A DNA stretch of 64,000 nucleotides from Acinetobacter kanungonis (GCF_009939195.1 NZ_JAACKC010000003.1:1-64000); one strand, 5' to 3'. Positions 48,576-59,120 are shown, counted from the stretch's first letter. Program-made: numbers and translations. Notes: a model not told the origin generated them from the sequence alone.

Positions 48576-49211
48576 TTAAGGTTTGATGAGACCGTAACGA
48601 ATCGCTAAATGCGTGAGTTTGACATCGCTATCGATATTGAGTTTTTCAAAGATGCGGTAACGATAGGTGTTGACCGTTTTTACGCTGACAAAGAGCTTGT
48701 CGGCAATTTCCTGTGCGCTGATACAGTTCACCACCATCATTGCCACTTGCATTTCACGTTCTGAAAGAGAGTCAAATGGCGATTGCTGCGTATCGGATAA
48801 ATAAGAGCTGGCGAGCTGTTCAGCAATGTCTGCACTGAAGTATTTGCCGCCTTGCATCACTTTGTTGATGGCACGTACCATCTCACTGACTGGTGCACCT
48901 TTGGTGATATAGCCTTTGGCACCTGCTTTAAGGAGTAAAGACGGATAAGGTTCTTCTGCTAAACCGCTCACCGCCAAAACCTTGGTTTCGGGTGCAGTTT
49001 GTAATAACCGGCGTGTAGTCTCTACGCCGCCAATGCCAGGCATATTCACATCGAGTAATACAACATTGGGATGATGTTGGCGAACCAGATTGATGGCTTC
49101 TTCACCAGATTCCGCCTGACCAATCACCTGAACATCAGCATGGTCTTCTAGCATTCGACAAATACCAGTACGGACTAATTCATGGTCATCCACCACTAAA
49201 ACTGTAATCAC
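48576..49211 (-). CDS. gacA: GacA/UvrY-type LuxR-family response regulator
   Basis: This 211-residue regulator has a receiver domain with Asp8/Asp9 and phosphorylated Asp54 (VVLLDVNMPGIGG) and a C-terminal LuxR helix-turn-helix (PFDSLSEREMQVAMMVVNCISAQEIADKLFVSVKTVNTYRYRIFEKLNI). The C-terminal half is strikingly like E. coli UvrY and Pseudomonas GacA. GacA activates small RNAs such as CsrB/RsmY that titrate CsrA. In Pseudomonas, gacA is followed by uvrC; here it is followed by pilS-pilR. The cognate GacS is not in the window. Confidence 0.9.
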   Translation of the reverse strand: MITVLVVDDHELVRTGICRMLEDHADVQVIGQAESGEEAINLVRQHHPNVVLLDVNMPGIGGVETTRRLLQTAPETKVLAVSGLAEEPYPSLLLKAGAKGYITKGAPVSEMVRAINKVMQGGKYFSADIAEQLASSYLSDTQQSPFDSLSEREMQVAMMVVNCISAQEIADKLFVSVKTVNTYRYRIFEKLNIDSDVKLTHLAIRYGLIKP

Positions 49212-49427
49212 CGATTTCTCCCTCTGGCTAAAAAATTACATAATTTTTGTTACATAAAGCAAAATAAGCTTGCAATGAAACGACAAAATTAGCAATCCTA
49301 TTCTTATTCCGAAATTAAAAGTTTTGCACAATAGCGTGAATCAAAAATTCCCGTTACTGTGTAAATGTAAGGCATATTTGAGGTAATACGCAAATGTATC
49401 TTACCTCCCTGAGTTGAGTAAACGATT

Positions 49428-50486
49428 GTGAAAAATTCTAAGAAGTCATTCATGCATGTGTTGAGTATGTCTATTCTGCTCAGCCTGAGTTCAACAAGTT
49501 TTGCTGAACTCGTCATTAATCCTTCCTCGGGGAGTACAGGTCAGGCTTCAATGAGCTGGTCTTCAGAGGAAGCAAGTCAATTATTAAATAGTGATGTTTC
49601 TGCGCTCGGCGAGGAAATATCTCCGCAGGGTTCAACCAAAGTGACCACCACGGTTCGCAGTTCAAATGGGGTACCGACCTATTCTGCACCGAAAACGGTT
49701 CACATTATTGATACCTCTGCAGGCTATAGCAGCCAACCGTCTGTGAGTGCTCGTGCCGCGCTGGTCATGGATGCTCAAACAGGTGAGGTGCTCTATAGCA
49801 AAAACACCAATACCGCTTTACCCATTGCTTCGATTACCAAATTAATGACAGCGGTTGTGATTGCTGATGCACGTTTAGACATGTCTGAAGAAATTACATT
49901 ACAGTCGATTGATTTTGCAGGAGCGGGCGGCAAAAACTCGAGTTCGACCTTACGTTCAGGCGATACCATGAACCGTGCCGAAGCGTTACTTTTTGCTTTA
50001 ATGAAATCAGAAAATCCAGCAGCAGCAGCGTTAGCGCGAACGTATCCAGGAGGACGTAGTGCTTTCATTGCTGCAATGAATGCCAAAGCGCGTGCATTGG
50101 GCATGAATTCAACCCATTATGTTGAGTCTACGGGTCTTGATCCACACAATGTCGCTTCGGCACGTGATTTGGGGATTTTGGTGAGTACAGCGTCGCAATA
50201 CGGTTTAATTCGTCAGTTCTCAACCACGGCAAGTTATGATTTTAACTTGGGGTATCGCGTCTTAAAATCAAACAATACCAATGCTTTAGTTCGTAACGGT
50301 GGCTGGAATATCAACCTGTCCAAAACAGGTTATATCAATGAGGCAGGGCGTTGTGTCGTGATGCATACAACCTTGAATTCTCGTCCAGCAGTCGTGGTCA
50401 TTTTAGGCGCGAGTACATCTCAAAGTCGAACTGAAGATGCGACCCGTTTGATGACATGGGCAAGCCAACTGCCTAAACGTATCTAA
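49428..50486 (+). CDS. pbpG: D-alanyl-D-alanine endopeptidase (PBP7/8 type)
   Basis: This 352-residue protein has a signal peptide (to about residue 27) and a low-molecular-weight PBP domain from about residue 100. The serine motif is SITKLM (Ser-x-x-Lys) near residue 130, the second is SEN, and the third is KTG (LSKTGYINEAG). PBP7/8 cuts D-Ala-meso-DAP cross-links. A Ser/Thr-rich spacer of about 65 residues lies between signal and enzyme. The start is GTG at 49428, preceded by GAG; an ATG at 49452 is the alternative. A bidirectional terminator follows. Confidence 0.92.
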   Translation: MKNSKKSFMHVLSMSILLSLSSTSFAELVINPSSGSTGQASMSWSSEEASQLLNSDVSALGEEISPQGSTKVTTTVRSSNGVPTYSAPKTVHIIDTSAGYSSQPSVSARAALVMDAQTGEVLYSKNTNTALPIASITKLMTAVVIADARLDMSEEITLQSIDFAGAGGKNSSSTLRSGDTMNRAEALLFALMKSENPAAAALARTYPGGRSAFIAAMNAKARALGMNSTHYVESTGLDPHNVASARDLGILVSTASQYGLIRQFSTTASYDFNLGYRVLKSNNTNALVRNGGWNINLSKTGYINEAGRCVVMHTTLNSRPAVVVILGASTSQSRTEDATRLMTWASQLPKRI

Positions 50487-50534
50487 AATCGTCATTCTTC
50501 ATCGATTCACTCCAATCACAAAAGTTGAGTCGTA

Positions 50535-50562
50535 AAAAAGCCCTGTCATCACAGGGCTTTTT
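50535..50562. terminator. Bidirectional terminator between pbpG and thrC
   Basis: AAAAAGCCCTGT and its complement form a 12-bp stem with a CATC loop, with T and A runs at both ends. Confidence 0.92.
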
Positions 50563-50586
50563 CTTTCCATCAATCTTTGTAATGAC

Positions 50587-51726
50587 TTACATGTTTGAAA
50601 GAATAGAGTCTTTTACTTGAGTCATCGTTGCATCAATAGACAACATCACAGCATCAGCACATTGCTTGATGGCTGTATCTGGATCTTTTAGACCATTACC
50701 AGTCACGGTACATACAATCACAGAACCTTCAGCAATTTTACCTGCTTTAATGTCACGGATTGCACCGCCAATTGAAGCCGCAGAAGCTGGTTCTACAAAC
50801 ACACCTTCATACATAGAAAGCAAACGTTGTGCTTCCAGGATTTCAGCATCTTGCAGTTCATCGAACCAACCTTGAGAGTCACGTACCACTGCTTTGGCAT
50901 GGTTCCAGCTTTGTGGGTTGCCAATACGAATTGCAGTTGCAACGGTTTCAGGATGTTCTACTGGTGCACCACGTAAGAATGGCGCAGCACCCGCAGCTTG
51001 ATAACCGACCATAGTAGGTAAGCCTTCAGGTTTAGGACCCGTGAATTGATCTGTTGCAGCATCATAAGTCACGTATTCAAACTGATCAGCAGGTTGGTTT
51101 GCTACCGCTTCGGTATAACCCATCCAGTGTGCCGTGATATTGCCTGCGTTACCTACAGGTAAACAGTGATAATCTGGCGCACGACCTAAAGCTTCTACGA
51201 TTTCGTAAGCAATGGTTTTTTGACCTTGTAAACGGTAAGGGTTGATTGAGTTTACGATCGTTACAGGCGCTTGGTCGGCAACTTCTTTCACGAGGCGCAT
51301 ACCATCGTCAAAGTTTCCGCGAATTTGCATGGTGATCGCACCGTACATCATCGCTTGCGCCATTTTACCCATGGCAATTTTGCCTTCAGGAATGAGTACA
51401 AATGCTTTGATGCCAGCACGTGCGGCATAGGCTGCTGCAGCGGCAGACGTGTTACCTGTAGAGGCACAGATAATTGCTTTTGAACCCTCTTCAACCGCTT
51501 TGGTCACAGCCATGGTCATGCCGCGGTCTTTGAATGAACCAGTCGGGTTCAAGCCTTCGTACTTCACATAAATTTCAACATCTTTACCAATAATACGTGG
51601 AATGTTCTCCAGCTTAATCAGCGGGGTATTCCCTTCGCCTAAAGAGATTCCACGAGTAGTAGCAGACACTGGTAAACGGTCACGATAACGGTCAACTAAA
51701 CCAGTATAACGATTGGCATTCGACAT
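50587..51726 (-). CDS. thrC: Threonine synthase
   Basis: This 379-residue PLP enzyme converts O-phosphohomoserine to threonine. The PLP lysine is in NPTGSFKDRGMT near residue 61, and the phosphate-binding region reads ASTGNTSAAAAAYAA. GLKDPDTAI ends the fold. The ATG at 51726 (MSNANRYTG) is chosen; the frame stays open 23 codons upstream into the hom gene's end. It is the last gene of the xerD-dsbC-hom-thrC group, 58 bases after hom. Confidence 0.94.
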   Translation of the reverse strand: MSNANRYTGLVDRYRDRLPVSATTRGISLGEGNTPLIKLENIPRIIGKDVEIYVKYEGLNPTGSFKDRGMTMAVTKAVEEGSKAIICASTGNTSAAAAAYAARAGIKAFVLIPEGKIAMGKMAQAMMYGAITMQIRGNFDDGMRLVKEVADQAPVTIVNSINPYRLQGQKTIAYEIVEALGRAPDYHCLPVGNAGNITAHWMGYTEAVANQPADQFEYVTYDAATDQFTGPKPEGLPTMVGYQAAGAAPFLRGAPVEHPETVATAIRIGNPQSWNHAKAVVRDSQGWFDELQDAEILEAQRLLSMYEGVFVEPASAASIGGAIRDIKAGKIAEGSVIVCTVTGNGLKDPDTAIKQCADAVMLSIDATMTQVKDSILSNM

Positions 51727-51784
51727 GATGATGTTCCAATTATGGGTAGAGCTTGGTAAGGGGGGAATTGCCCCCTCGACCCGA

Positions 51785-53089
51785 TTAATTATCAAGCGAT
51801 TCTAAACGAATTCGCACAATTTCGCCATGAATGACGGGTAAGGCTTGAATTTGAGCAAGTGCCTCATCCATTTTCGATTCTTTGACTGGATCAGTCAAAA
51901 TTACGATTGGAATTAGGTCTTTTAAGCGTGATTGCTGCATGATGGCATCAATACTGATCCCAGCGCGGCTTAAAATGGTGGTGACATCTGCCAATACACC
52001 AGTTTGATCTTCGGCATTAATACGGATGTAGTACCCCGTGGTCATTTCTTCACGTGGCAGAATTGGTAAATCCGCTAGAGCTTCAAACGCCAATTGAGGA
52101 ATAGTCCCTGCGCCATCTTCGGTGTAAGAAATATCACGCACGATATCCACCACATCGGCAACCACCGCAGACGCTGTTGGACCCGCACCTGCACCTGCGC
52201 CGTAATACAGCGTTGGACCTACGGCATTGGCTTGCACCAATACGGCATTTTTCACACCGTTGACATTGGCAATCAGTTCTTCAGCTGGAATCAGGGTTGG
52301 GTGAACGCGAAGTTCAATGCCTTTTTCAGCACGACGGGCAATCCCCAAGTGCTTGATGCGGAAACCGAGTTCTTCAGCATATTTCACATCTTGAGCAGTC
52401 ACTTTACTGATGCCTTCGGTATAGACCTTGTCAAACTGTAAAGGAATACCAAAAGCACATGAGGCTAAAATCGTCAGTTTGTGCGCAGCATCAATGCCTT
52501 CAACGTCAAAGGTTGGATCTGCTTCGGCATAGCCCAATTCTTGTGCTTCTTGCAGAACATCTTCAAAGGCACGACCTTTGTCACGCATTTCAGTCAGAAT
52601 AAAGTTGCCTGTACCGTTAATAATACCCGCCAACCAGTCAATTTTGTTGGCAGCCAGACCTTCACGGATCACTTTAATAATTGGAATACCGCCTGCAACC
52701 GCAGCTTCATAGGCAATTTGTACGGCATTGTCTTCTGCCGCTTTGAATAATTCATTACCATGTTCAGCCAGTAATGCTTTGTTGGCAGTGACTACTTGTT
52801 TGCCATGTTTGATGGCTTCCATGATGACTTCGTAAGCAGGGTGAATACCCCCCATGACTTCGACCACAACATCTACATCGGGTTGACGTACGATGTCCAT
52901 CAGGTCAGCACTTTGTTTTACAGATGCTGGAAGATCAAGGTCTGGACGCGGACGACGAGTACCCACGTGGGTAATTTCAATTCCTCGACCGGTGCGACGT
53001 TTGATCTCAGCAGCGTTTTCTTTTAGTAGTTTAAGGGCACCACCACCCACAGTACCAAGACCGAGGATTGCCAGACGAACTGGTTTCAC
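51785..53089 (-). CDS. hom: Homoserine dehydrogenase
   Basis: This 434-residue enzyme reduces aspartate semialdehyde to homoserine. The NAD(P) loop is GLGTVGGGALKLLKENA. TANKALLAEHG and GIINGTGNFILTEM follow, and a C-terminal ACT domain (about 355-430) probably senses threonine. A GTG start at 53089 (giving MKPVRLAIL) is preferred because GGAG lies 6 bases upstream and family members begin there. The ATG at 53101 is open too but has a weaker site. It precedes thrC on the same strand. Confidence 0.93.
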   Translation of the reverse strand: MKPVRLAILGLGTVGGGALKLLKENAAEIKRRTGRGIEITHVGTRRPRPDLDLPASVKQSADLMDIVRQPDVDVVVEVMGGIHPAYEVIMEAIKHGKQVVTANKALLAEHGNELFKAAEDNAVQIAYEAAVAGGIPIIKVIREGLAANKIDWLAGIINGTGNFILTEMRDKGRAFEDVLQEAQELGYAEADPTFDVEGIDAAHKLTILASCAFGIPLQFDKVYTEGISKVTAQDVKYAEELGFRIKHLGIARRAEKGIELRVHPTLIPAEELIANVNGVKNAVLVQANAVGPTLYYGAGAGAGPTASAVVADVVDIVRDISYTEDGAGTIPQLAFEALADLPILPREEMTTGYYIRINAEDQTGVLADVTTILSRAGISIDAIMQQSRLKDLIPIVILTDPVKESKMDEALAQIQALPVIHGEIVRIRLESLDN

Positions 53090-53213
53090 GTCACACTCCA
53101 TTTATTTCTTCAATTTTACGCGAGTCTAGATCATAGCTAAAAAAACGCTCAGACTCTAGGGTGGAGAGAAGATAATCTCCACCTATAACTAATAGTAAAA
53201 TAACAAATAAAAA

Positions 53214-54029
53214 TTAGTTATTTAAGCGCTTGTCTAATTCTTCAGGGCTGAGGTATCCACCTAAATAAACCCCTTCGGTGTTATAGATTGCTGGTGTGCC
53301 ATTTACCCCCATATTCAGACCCAATTGATACTGCTCACGAACTGGGTTCTTGCAGGTTGCTGGCGGTAATTGGGCACCTGCAATCGCTTGGTCAAATGCT
53401 GCACGACGATCTGCACTACACCAGACGCTTTCCATGGCAGGCATGAATTGTTCACCACGTGGCCATGCAATGTAACGGACTTCAATACCTTTGGCAGTAA
53501 TTTCAGGAATATGCTCATGCAGTTTGTGGCAATACGGACAGCTGGCATCGGTAAACACATAAATCACATGCTTGGTTTTGCCTTGGGCTGGATAGACCAA
53601 GAGGTCTTCGGTTTTTAAGCTGGCTAAATGTTTCTTATTGGCAGCCGCTTGCAGATTTTCACTGACATTATGTAGCTGTTTGTCACCTAGACGAATCACA
53701 TCACCTTGAATCAGGAACTTACCATCACTGGTGGCATAAACCGAGCTCATGCCTTCCAGATTAATCCAATATAGATTAGGGACTTCAGTTGCTTTGACAT
53801 CCACAATCTTGGCATTAATACCCGCAGTTTTAAAATGTTGTTCCAGCGTTTTGATTAAACGTTGTTGTGCATTGCGCTCGGAAAGGTTAGAAGCTTCGCC
53901 AGTTGCAGGGGCGCTTGCCGTTAAGGTGTTTTGCTTTTTGTCATCATTATTTGAATTGGAACATGCCGTGAGGGCGAAACTGCCTGCCAAGGTACATGCA
54001 ATCAATAATTTTGTGCGGGTAAATGACAT
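53214..54029 (-). CDS. dsbC: Thiol:disulfide interchange protein DsbC, predicted lipoprotein
   Basis: This 271-residue periplasmic protein isomerises wrong disulfides. The thioredoxin-like domain carries CPYC in FTDASCPYCHKLHEH near residue 178, and the later cis-proline region is NGTPAIYNTEGVYLGGYL. The N-terminal dimerisation domain is residues 60-140. Unlike E. coli DsbC, the signal ends in a lipobox, LTACSNSNNDD, with Cys22, which predicts attachment to the membrane. It lies between xerD and hom, an arrangement like that of Pseudomonas. Confidence 0.9.
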   Translation of the reverse strand: MSFTRTKLLIACTLAGSFALTACSNSNNDDKKQNTLTASAPATGEASNLSERNAQQRLIKTLEQHFKTAGINAKIVDVKATEVPNLYWINLEGMSSVYATSDGKFLIQGDVIRLGDKQLHNVSENLQAAANKKHLASLKTEDLLVYPAQGKTKHVIYVFTDASCPYCHKLHEHIPEITAKGIEVRYIAWPRGEQFMPAMESVWCSADRRAAFDQAIAGAQLPPATCKNPVREQYQLGLNMGVNGTPAIYNTEGVYLGGYLSPEELDKRLNN

Positions 54030-54133
54030 ATAAAACCCTTTCTTTTAGGTATAAAAACAGGAGGCTAGCATAGCAAAAAAAAATGTAGCGCGTTGTATTT
54101 CTTGGTGGGCACTGTGTGAAGCCTATCTAGCCT

Positions 54134-55051
54134 TTAAGCACGAGGATGAAACTCGGCATGCAACTGCTGCATACGCACTTGTGCCACATGGGTATAAATT
54201 TGCGTGGTGGATAAATCGCTATGTCCGAGTAACACTTGCACCACGCGTAAATCGGCACCGTGATTGAGTAAATGCGTGGCAAAAGCATGCCGTAGGGTAT
54301 GTGGGGAAAGTTCGGCTTGAATGCCTGCTTGTAGGGCATAACGTTTAATCGCATACCAGAAGTTTTGCCGACTCATGATCCCGCCTTGCTGGGTTAGAAA
54401 CACATAGTCGGTTGCCGATTTATACAGACTCGGTCGGGCTTGAGCCAAATAACTTTCAATCCATTGGCAAGCGACTTGTCCCAAGGGAACCAAACGCTCT
54501 TTATTGCCTTTGCCGACAATCCGTAAGTAGCCTTGTTTGAGGTTAATCAGTTCTAAGCGCAAATTTAACAATTCTGATACACGTAAACCACAGGCATACA
54601 AGACTTCAAACATGGCGCGATCACGTAAGCCCAAAGCGGTATTGGTGTCTGGTGCAAGAATCAATGCTTCAACATCTTGTTCTGAAAGGTCTTTGGGTAA
54701 GGCACGTCCAATTTTCGGGGTACGATGACTGGCCACAGGGTTGTCACTGCGTAGCTTTTGTTCTCTTAAAAATTTAAAAAATGAACGCAGAGCGGACAGG
54801 CTACGCGCGATAGAGCGCGGGCTTTTGCCTTGTTGGGTCAGGCTTAGTAAGACATCGGCAATGTCTTCACTTTGCCAGTCAATCAAGGCTTTTGAATGGG
54901 ATTCGCTGCATTGGATCAGGTCGGATAAATAGGCATTGCGGGTGTGTGGACTGACGGTCTGGGCAATTAAATAATCACGGAAACCCTGAAGAAAGCTGAG
55001 TTTTTCTGGAATTTGGACAGGTGTAGGTATTCTAGGTTTTTTATTTAACAT
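54134..55051 (-). CDS. xerD: Site-specific tyrosine recombinase XerD
   Basis: This recombinase of about 305 residues resolves chromosome dimers at dif with XerC. The catalytic residues are Arg in GLRVSELLNLRLE, Lys in GKGNKERLVPLG, the HxxR pair in LSPHTLRHAFATHLLNHGADLRVVQVLLGHSDLSTTQIYTH, and the Tyr at its end. The N-terminal core-binding domain begins near residue 15. The ATG at 55051 is used instead of one 13 codons upstream (55090). The neighbours dsbC and hom mark it as XerD rather than XerC. Confidence 0.93.
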   Translation of the reverse strand: MLNKKPRIPTPVQIPEKLSFLQGFRDYLIAQTVSPHTRNAYLSDLIQCSESHSKALIDWQSEDIADVLLSLTQQGKSPRSIARSLSALRSFFKFLREQKLRSDNPVASHRTPKIGRALPKDLSEQDVEALILAPDTNTALGLRDRAMFEVLYACGLRVSELLNLRLELINLKQGYLRIVGKGNKERLVPLGQVACQWIESYLAQARPSLYKSATDYVFLTQQGGIMSRQNFWYAIKRYALQAGIQAELSPHTLRHAFATHLLNHGADLRVVQVLLGHSDLSTTQIYTHVAQVRMQQLHAEFHPRA

Positions 55052-55165
55052 CTTCGCTTCAGATTCAGGAAACCGATTTAGAACGAGCATCTTAACTAAT
55101 TTTACAACATTTTTCTGGATTGACCTTGTGGTATAAAGTGAATGCGAATTGGAATCAAACCTTAT

Positions 55166-55195
55166 TTGGTAATTATTCTCATTTGCTTGTATACT
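55166..55195 (+). promoter_or_regulatory. Fur-like operator over the feoAB promoter
   Basis: The 19-bp segment at 55168-55186 includes TAATTATTCTCATTTGC, whose complement GCAAATGAGAATAATTA is a close match to ferric uptake regulator (Fur) boxes. It overlaps a -35-like TTGGTA (55166-55171) and precedes a -10 TATACT (55190-55195) at 18-bp spacing. The arrangement predicts iron-dependent repression of feoAB and places the transcript start near 55202. Confidence 0.68.
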
Positions 55196-55222
55196 ACAGA
55201 AAATATTATAGGGTTTAGTGCG

Positions 55223-55486
55223 GTGCTTTTATCTGATTTGAAAGTCAAGCAAACAGCCATCATCCGTAACGTCAAACGTCAGGTGGATGGTGATGCGGCT
55301 CAGACCGACCTTGTGGCCAGCCGTTTGGAGACTTTGGGTTTTGTCCCTGGGACTTCGGTTCAGGTGGTGACTAAAGGTATTTTTGGTGGCGATCCGATTT
55401 TAATTCAGGTCGGATTTACCCGTTTCGCACTCAGAAAAATTGAAGCAGCCAAAATTGAAGTTGATATGGAAGGAGCACCTGCATGA
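55223..55486 (+). CDS. feoA: Ferrous iron transport protein A (FeoA)
   Basis: This 87-residue SH3-like protein partners FeoB in Fe(II) import. Core features are LSDLKVKQTAIIRNV at the start and a turn-rich middle (ASRLETLGFVPGTSVQVV), ending in FTRFALRKIEAAKIEV. The GTG at 55223 is chosen because the promoter and Fur site lie inside the longer frame that opens at 55142, so that frame's first 27 codons would precede the transcript. AGGG lies 9 bases upstream of the GTG. It overlaps feoB by four bases. Confidence 0.88.
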   Translation: MLLSDLKVKQTAIIRNVKRQVDGDAAQTDLVASRLETLGFVPGTSVQVVTKGIFGGDPILIQVGFTRFALRKIEAAKIEVDMEGAPA

Positions 55487-57339
55487 GTGATGCGTTGCGT
55501 ATTGCCCTTGTCGGGAATCCTAACTGCGGTAAAACCTCTTTATTTAACCATTTAACGGGAACCCGTCAGAAAGTGGCCAACTATGCTGGGGTCACGGTTG
55601 AACGTAAAATGGGGCAATTCTCTTTGCCTTCAGGCAAGCCTGTCCGTGTTTTGGACTTGCCAGGTACCTATAGTCTGGATGCGACCAGTCCTGATGAAGC
55701 CATCACCCGTGATGTGGTGCAAGGCAAAATTGCCGAAGAAGGTCATCAGGATGCATTTTTATGTGTGGTAGATGCCACTAACTTGAAACTGCATTTAGGT
55801 TTGGTACTGGAAATGATCGAATTGGGACGTCCAATTCTATTGGTACTGAACATGATGGATGAAGCACGCCGTCGTGGCATGCAGATCAATACCCAAAAAT
55901 TGTCTGAGCGCTTGGGTATTCCCGTGGCAGAAACAGTTGCAGTGCGTAATGCAGGCATTGAAAACTTGTTAAATGCCTTGGATCAGGCGAAATATGCCGT
56001 ACCGCACACTGAACTCAGTGGTTTAAAAGGTTCGCATCATCAGAAAATCGCTACGATTTTGCATGATGTGGTGCAATATGCCGATCAAGAAGATAAGCGT
56101 TCAGATTTTTTAGACCGTATTTTCCTGCACCCTGTATTCGGCTTGGTCACCCTTGCGGTGATGATGTTCGTGATTTTCCAAGCAGTATTCGCTTGGGCAG
56201 CGCCTTTTATGGATGGTATTGAAAGTCTGTTTGGCTGGTTGGGTGAGGTGGTGGGTGCCAATATTGCCCATCCGCTGCTGAATAGCTTGGTAGTCGATGG
56301 CATTATTGCGGGTGCGGGTGGTGTCGTGGTGTTCTTGCCACAGATTATTATCCTATTCTTCTTTATTTTGGTGTTGGAAGAGTCGGGTTACTTACCACGT
56401 GCAGCGTTCTTGCTCGATAAACTGATGTTTAAAGCAGGCTTGAGTGGTCGTGCTTTTATTCCTTTGCTGTCCAGTTTTGCCTGTGCCGTACCCGGGATTA
56501 TGGCAACCCGCAGTATCAGTGACCCGCGTGATCGTTTAACCACGATTTTTGTGGCGCCACTGATGACTTGTTCGGCACGTCTGCCGGTATATGCTTTGTT
56601 GATTGCCGCTTTTATCCCTGCGCAAACCGTATGGGGAATTTTCAATCTACAAGGTCTGGTGCTGTTCGCGTTGTATATGGCAGGCATAGTCAGTGCTTTA
56701 GCAGTCTCATTTGTCTTGAAATTTTTCCAGAAAGATAAGTCGCAACATGCCTTGTTGATGGAGTTACCGAGCTACCGTTTCCCTGATTTAAAAAGCGTGT
56801 GGATTGGTTTGTTGGACCGTACCAAAATCTTTATGAAGCGCGTCGGTGGGATTATCTTTGCCTTATCCGTGTTGCTCTGGTTCCTGTGTACGTTCCCGCA
56901 ACCGCCAGTGGGCGCCACCATGCCTGAAATCGACTATTCCTTCGCGGGGATGTTGGGGCATGTGATGCAGCCAATCTTTGCTCCACTTGGCTTTAACTGG
57001 CAGATTTGTATTGCCTTGATTCCTGCCATGGCGGCACGTGAAGTGGTGGTAGCCGCGTTAGGCACCGTGTATGCCTTATCTGCGGTAGATGATGATGCCA
57101 TGTCGCAAGGTTTGGCCGCACTGATCAGCGGAAATAGTGATCTGGGCTGGTCATTGGCTACAGGCTTGTCATTACTAGTCTGGTTTATTTATGCACCGCA
57201 CTGTTTAGCAACGTTGGCAACGGTACGTCGTGAAACAGGTTCATGGAAAACCGTGAGCTTTATGACTGCGTACTTATTTGGCTTGGCGTATTTGATGTCA
57301 TTCCTGACCTATCAAATTGCCTCGCACTATTTCGGTTAA
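55483..57339 (+). CDS. feoB: Ferrous iron transporter FeoB
   Basis: This 618-residue membrane protein imports Fe(II). The N-terminal G domain has GNPNCGKTSLFNHLTG (G1), the switch Thr region VTVERK, DLPGTYSLDA (G3) and NMMD (G4). A helical linker precedes the membrane domain from about residue 210, with gate motifs including LPRAAFLLDKLMFKAGLSGRAFIPLLSSFACAVPGIMATR. It is shorter than E. coli FeoB (773 residues). Its ATG overlaps the feoA stop. The small Cys-rich gene follows after 20 bases, completing an operon. Confidence 0.95.
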   Translation: MSDALRIALVGNPNCGKTSLFNHLTGTRQKVANYAGVTVERKMGQFSLPSGKPVRVLDLPGTYSLDATSPDEAITRDVVQGKIAEEGHQDAFLCVVDATNLKLHLGLVLEMIELGRPILLVLNMMDEARRRGMQINTQKLSERLGIPVAETVAVRNAGIENLLNALDQAKYAVPHTELSGLKGSHHQKIATILHDVVQYADQEDKRSDFLDRIFLHPVFGLVTLAVMMFVIFQAVFAWAAPFMDGIESLFGWLGEVVGANIAHPLLNSLVVDGIIAGAGGVVVFLPQIIILFFFILVLEESGYLPRAAFLLDKLMFKAGLSGRAFIPLLSSFACAVPGIMATRSISDPRDRLTTIFVAPLMTCSARLPVYALLIAAFIPAQTVWGIFNLQGLVLFALYMAGIVSALAVSFVLKFFQKDKSQHALLMELPSYRFPDLKSVWIGLLDRTKIFMKRVGGIIFALSVLLWFLCTFPQPPVGATMPEIDYSFAGMLGHVMQPIFAPLGFNWQICIALIPAMAAREVVVAALGTVYALSAVDDDAMSQGLAALISGNSDLGWSLATGLSLLVWFIYAPHCLATLATVRRETGSWKTVSFMTAYLFGLAYLMSFLTYQIASHYFG

Positions 57340-57359
57340 TCTGAGAGGAGACTCTGAAC

Positions 57360-57614
57360 ATGGTTGAAATTCTGATTGTTGCAGTCTTGGTGCTGTGGAG
57401 CACAGTGGTGGTGTTTAAGAAAGTATTTCCGAAAACCGCCAATAAAACCTTTGGAGTGCTCGCAGAACAGACGCAAAAGCAGGGCTGGAATACTGTTTCG
57501 AAATGGCTTAAACCTGCGCCTGTCGCAGGCTGTGGTGGCGGTTGTGGCTGTAGCCAAGACGATGCCCCTAATGCCAATAAGAATGCTGAAATTCAAGCCG
57601 TGAAGTGGAAATAA
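57360..57614 (+). CDS. FeoB-associated Cys-rich membrane protein (84 aa)
   Basis: One N-terminal helix (residues 2-19) anchors a short cytoplasmic or periplasmic tail that carries a Cys cluster, CGGGCGC, near residue 58. Such proteins (FeoB-associated Cys-rich family, DUF6587 type) sit next to feoB in many bacteria and take the place of FeoC, which binds an iron-sulfur cluster in others. The ATG follows GAGAGGAGACTC. A perfect terminator follows. A role in handling incoming iron is inferred from position. Confidence 0.8.
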   Translation: MVEILIVAVLVLWSTVVVFKKVFPKTANKTFGVLAEQTQKQGWNTVSKWLKPAPVAGCGGGCGCSQDDAPNANKNAEIQAVKWK

Positions 57615-57633
57615 GCAATTTCCCCCATATCAC

Positions 57634-57663
57634 AAAAAAGCCGTCAAATTTGACGGCTTTTTT
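57634..57663. terminator. Terminator after the feo operon
   Basis: A 15-bp self-complementary segment (AAAAAAGCCGTCAAA with its complement) ends in a T run; the loop forms inside AAATTT. Confidence 0.93.
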
Positions 57664-57731
57664 ACGCGCTGACACAAAAAAACAGAGAGAAAGTCAAAAC
57701 AGAAAAAGCATTCAAAACAGCAAAGTGCTAA

Positions 57732-59120
<1,389 letters not shown>

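Noticed and set aside
49236-49256. TTACATAA direct repeats upstream of pbpG
   Set aside because: The spacing fits no known regulator, and the region is AT-rich enough for such repeats to arise by chance.
55142-55222. Extra N-terminal hydrophobic segment on FeoA
   Set aside because: It overlaps the promoter and Fur-like site, so it is very unlikely to be transcribed as coding sequence.
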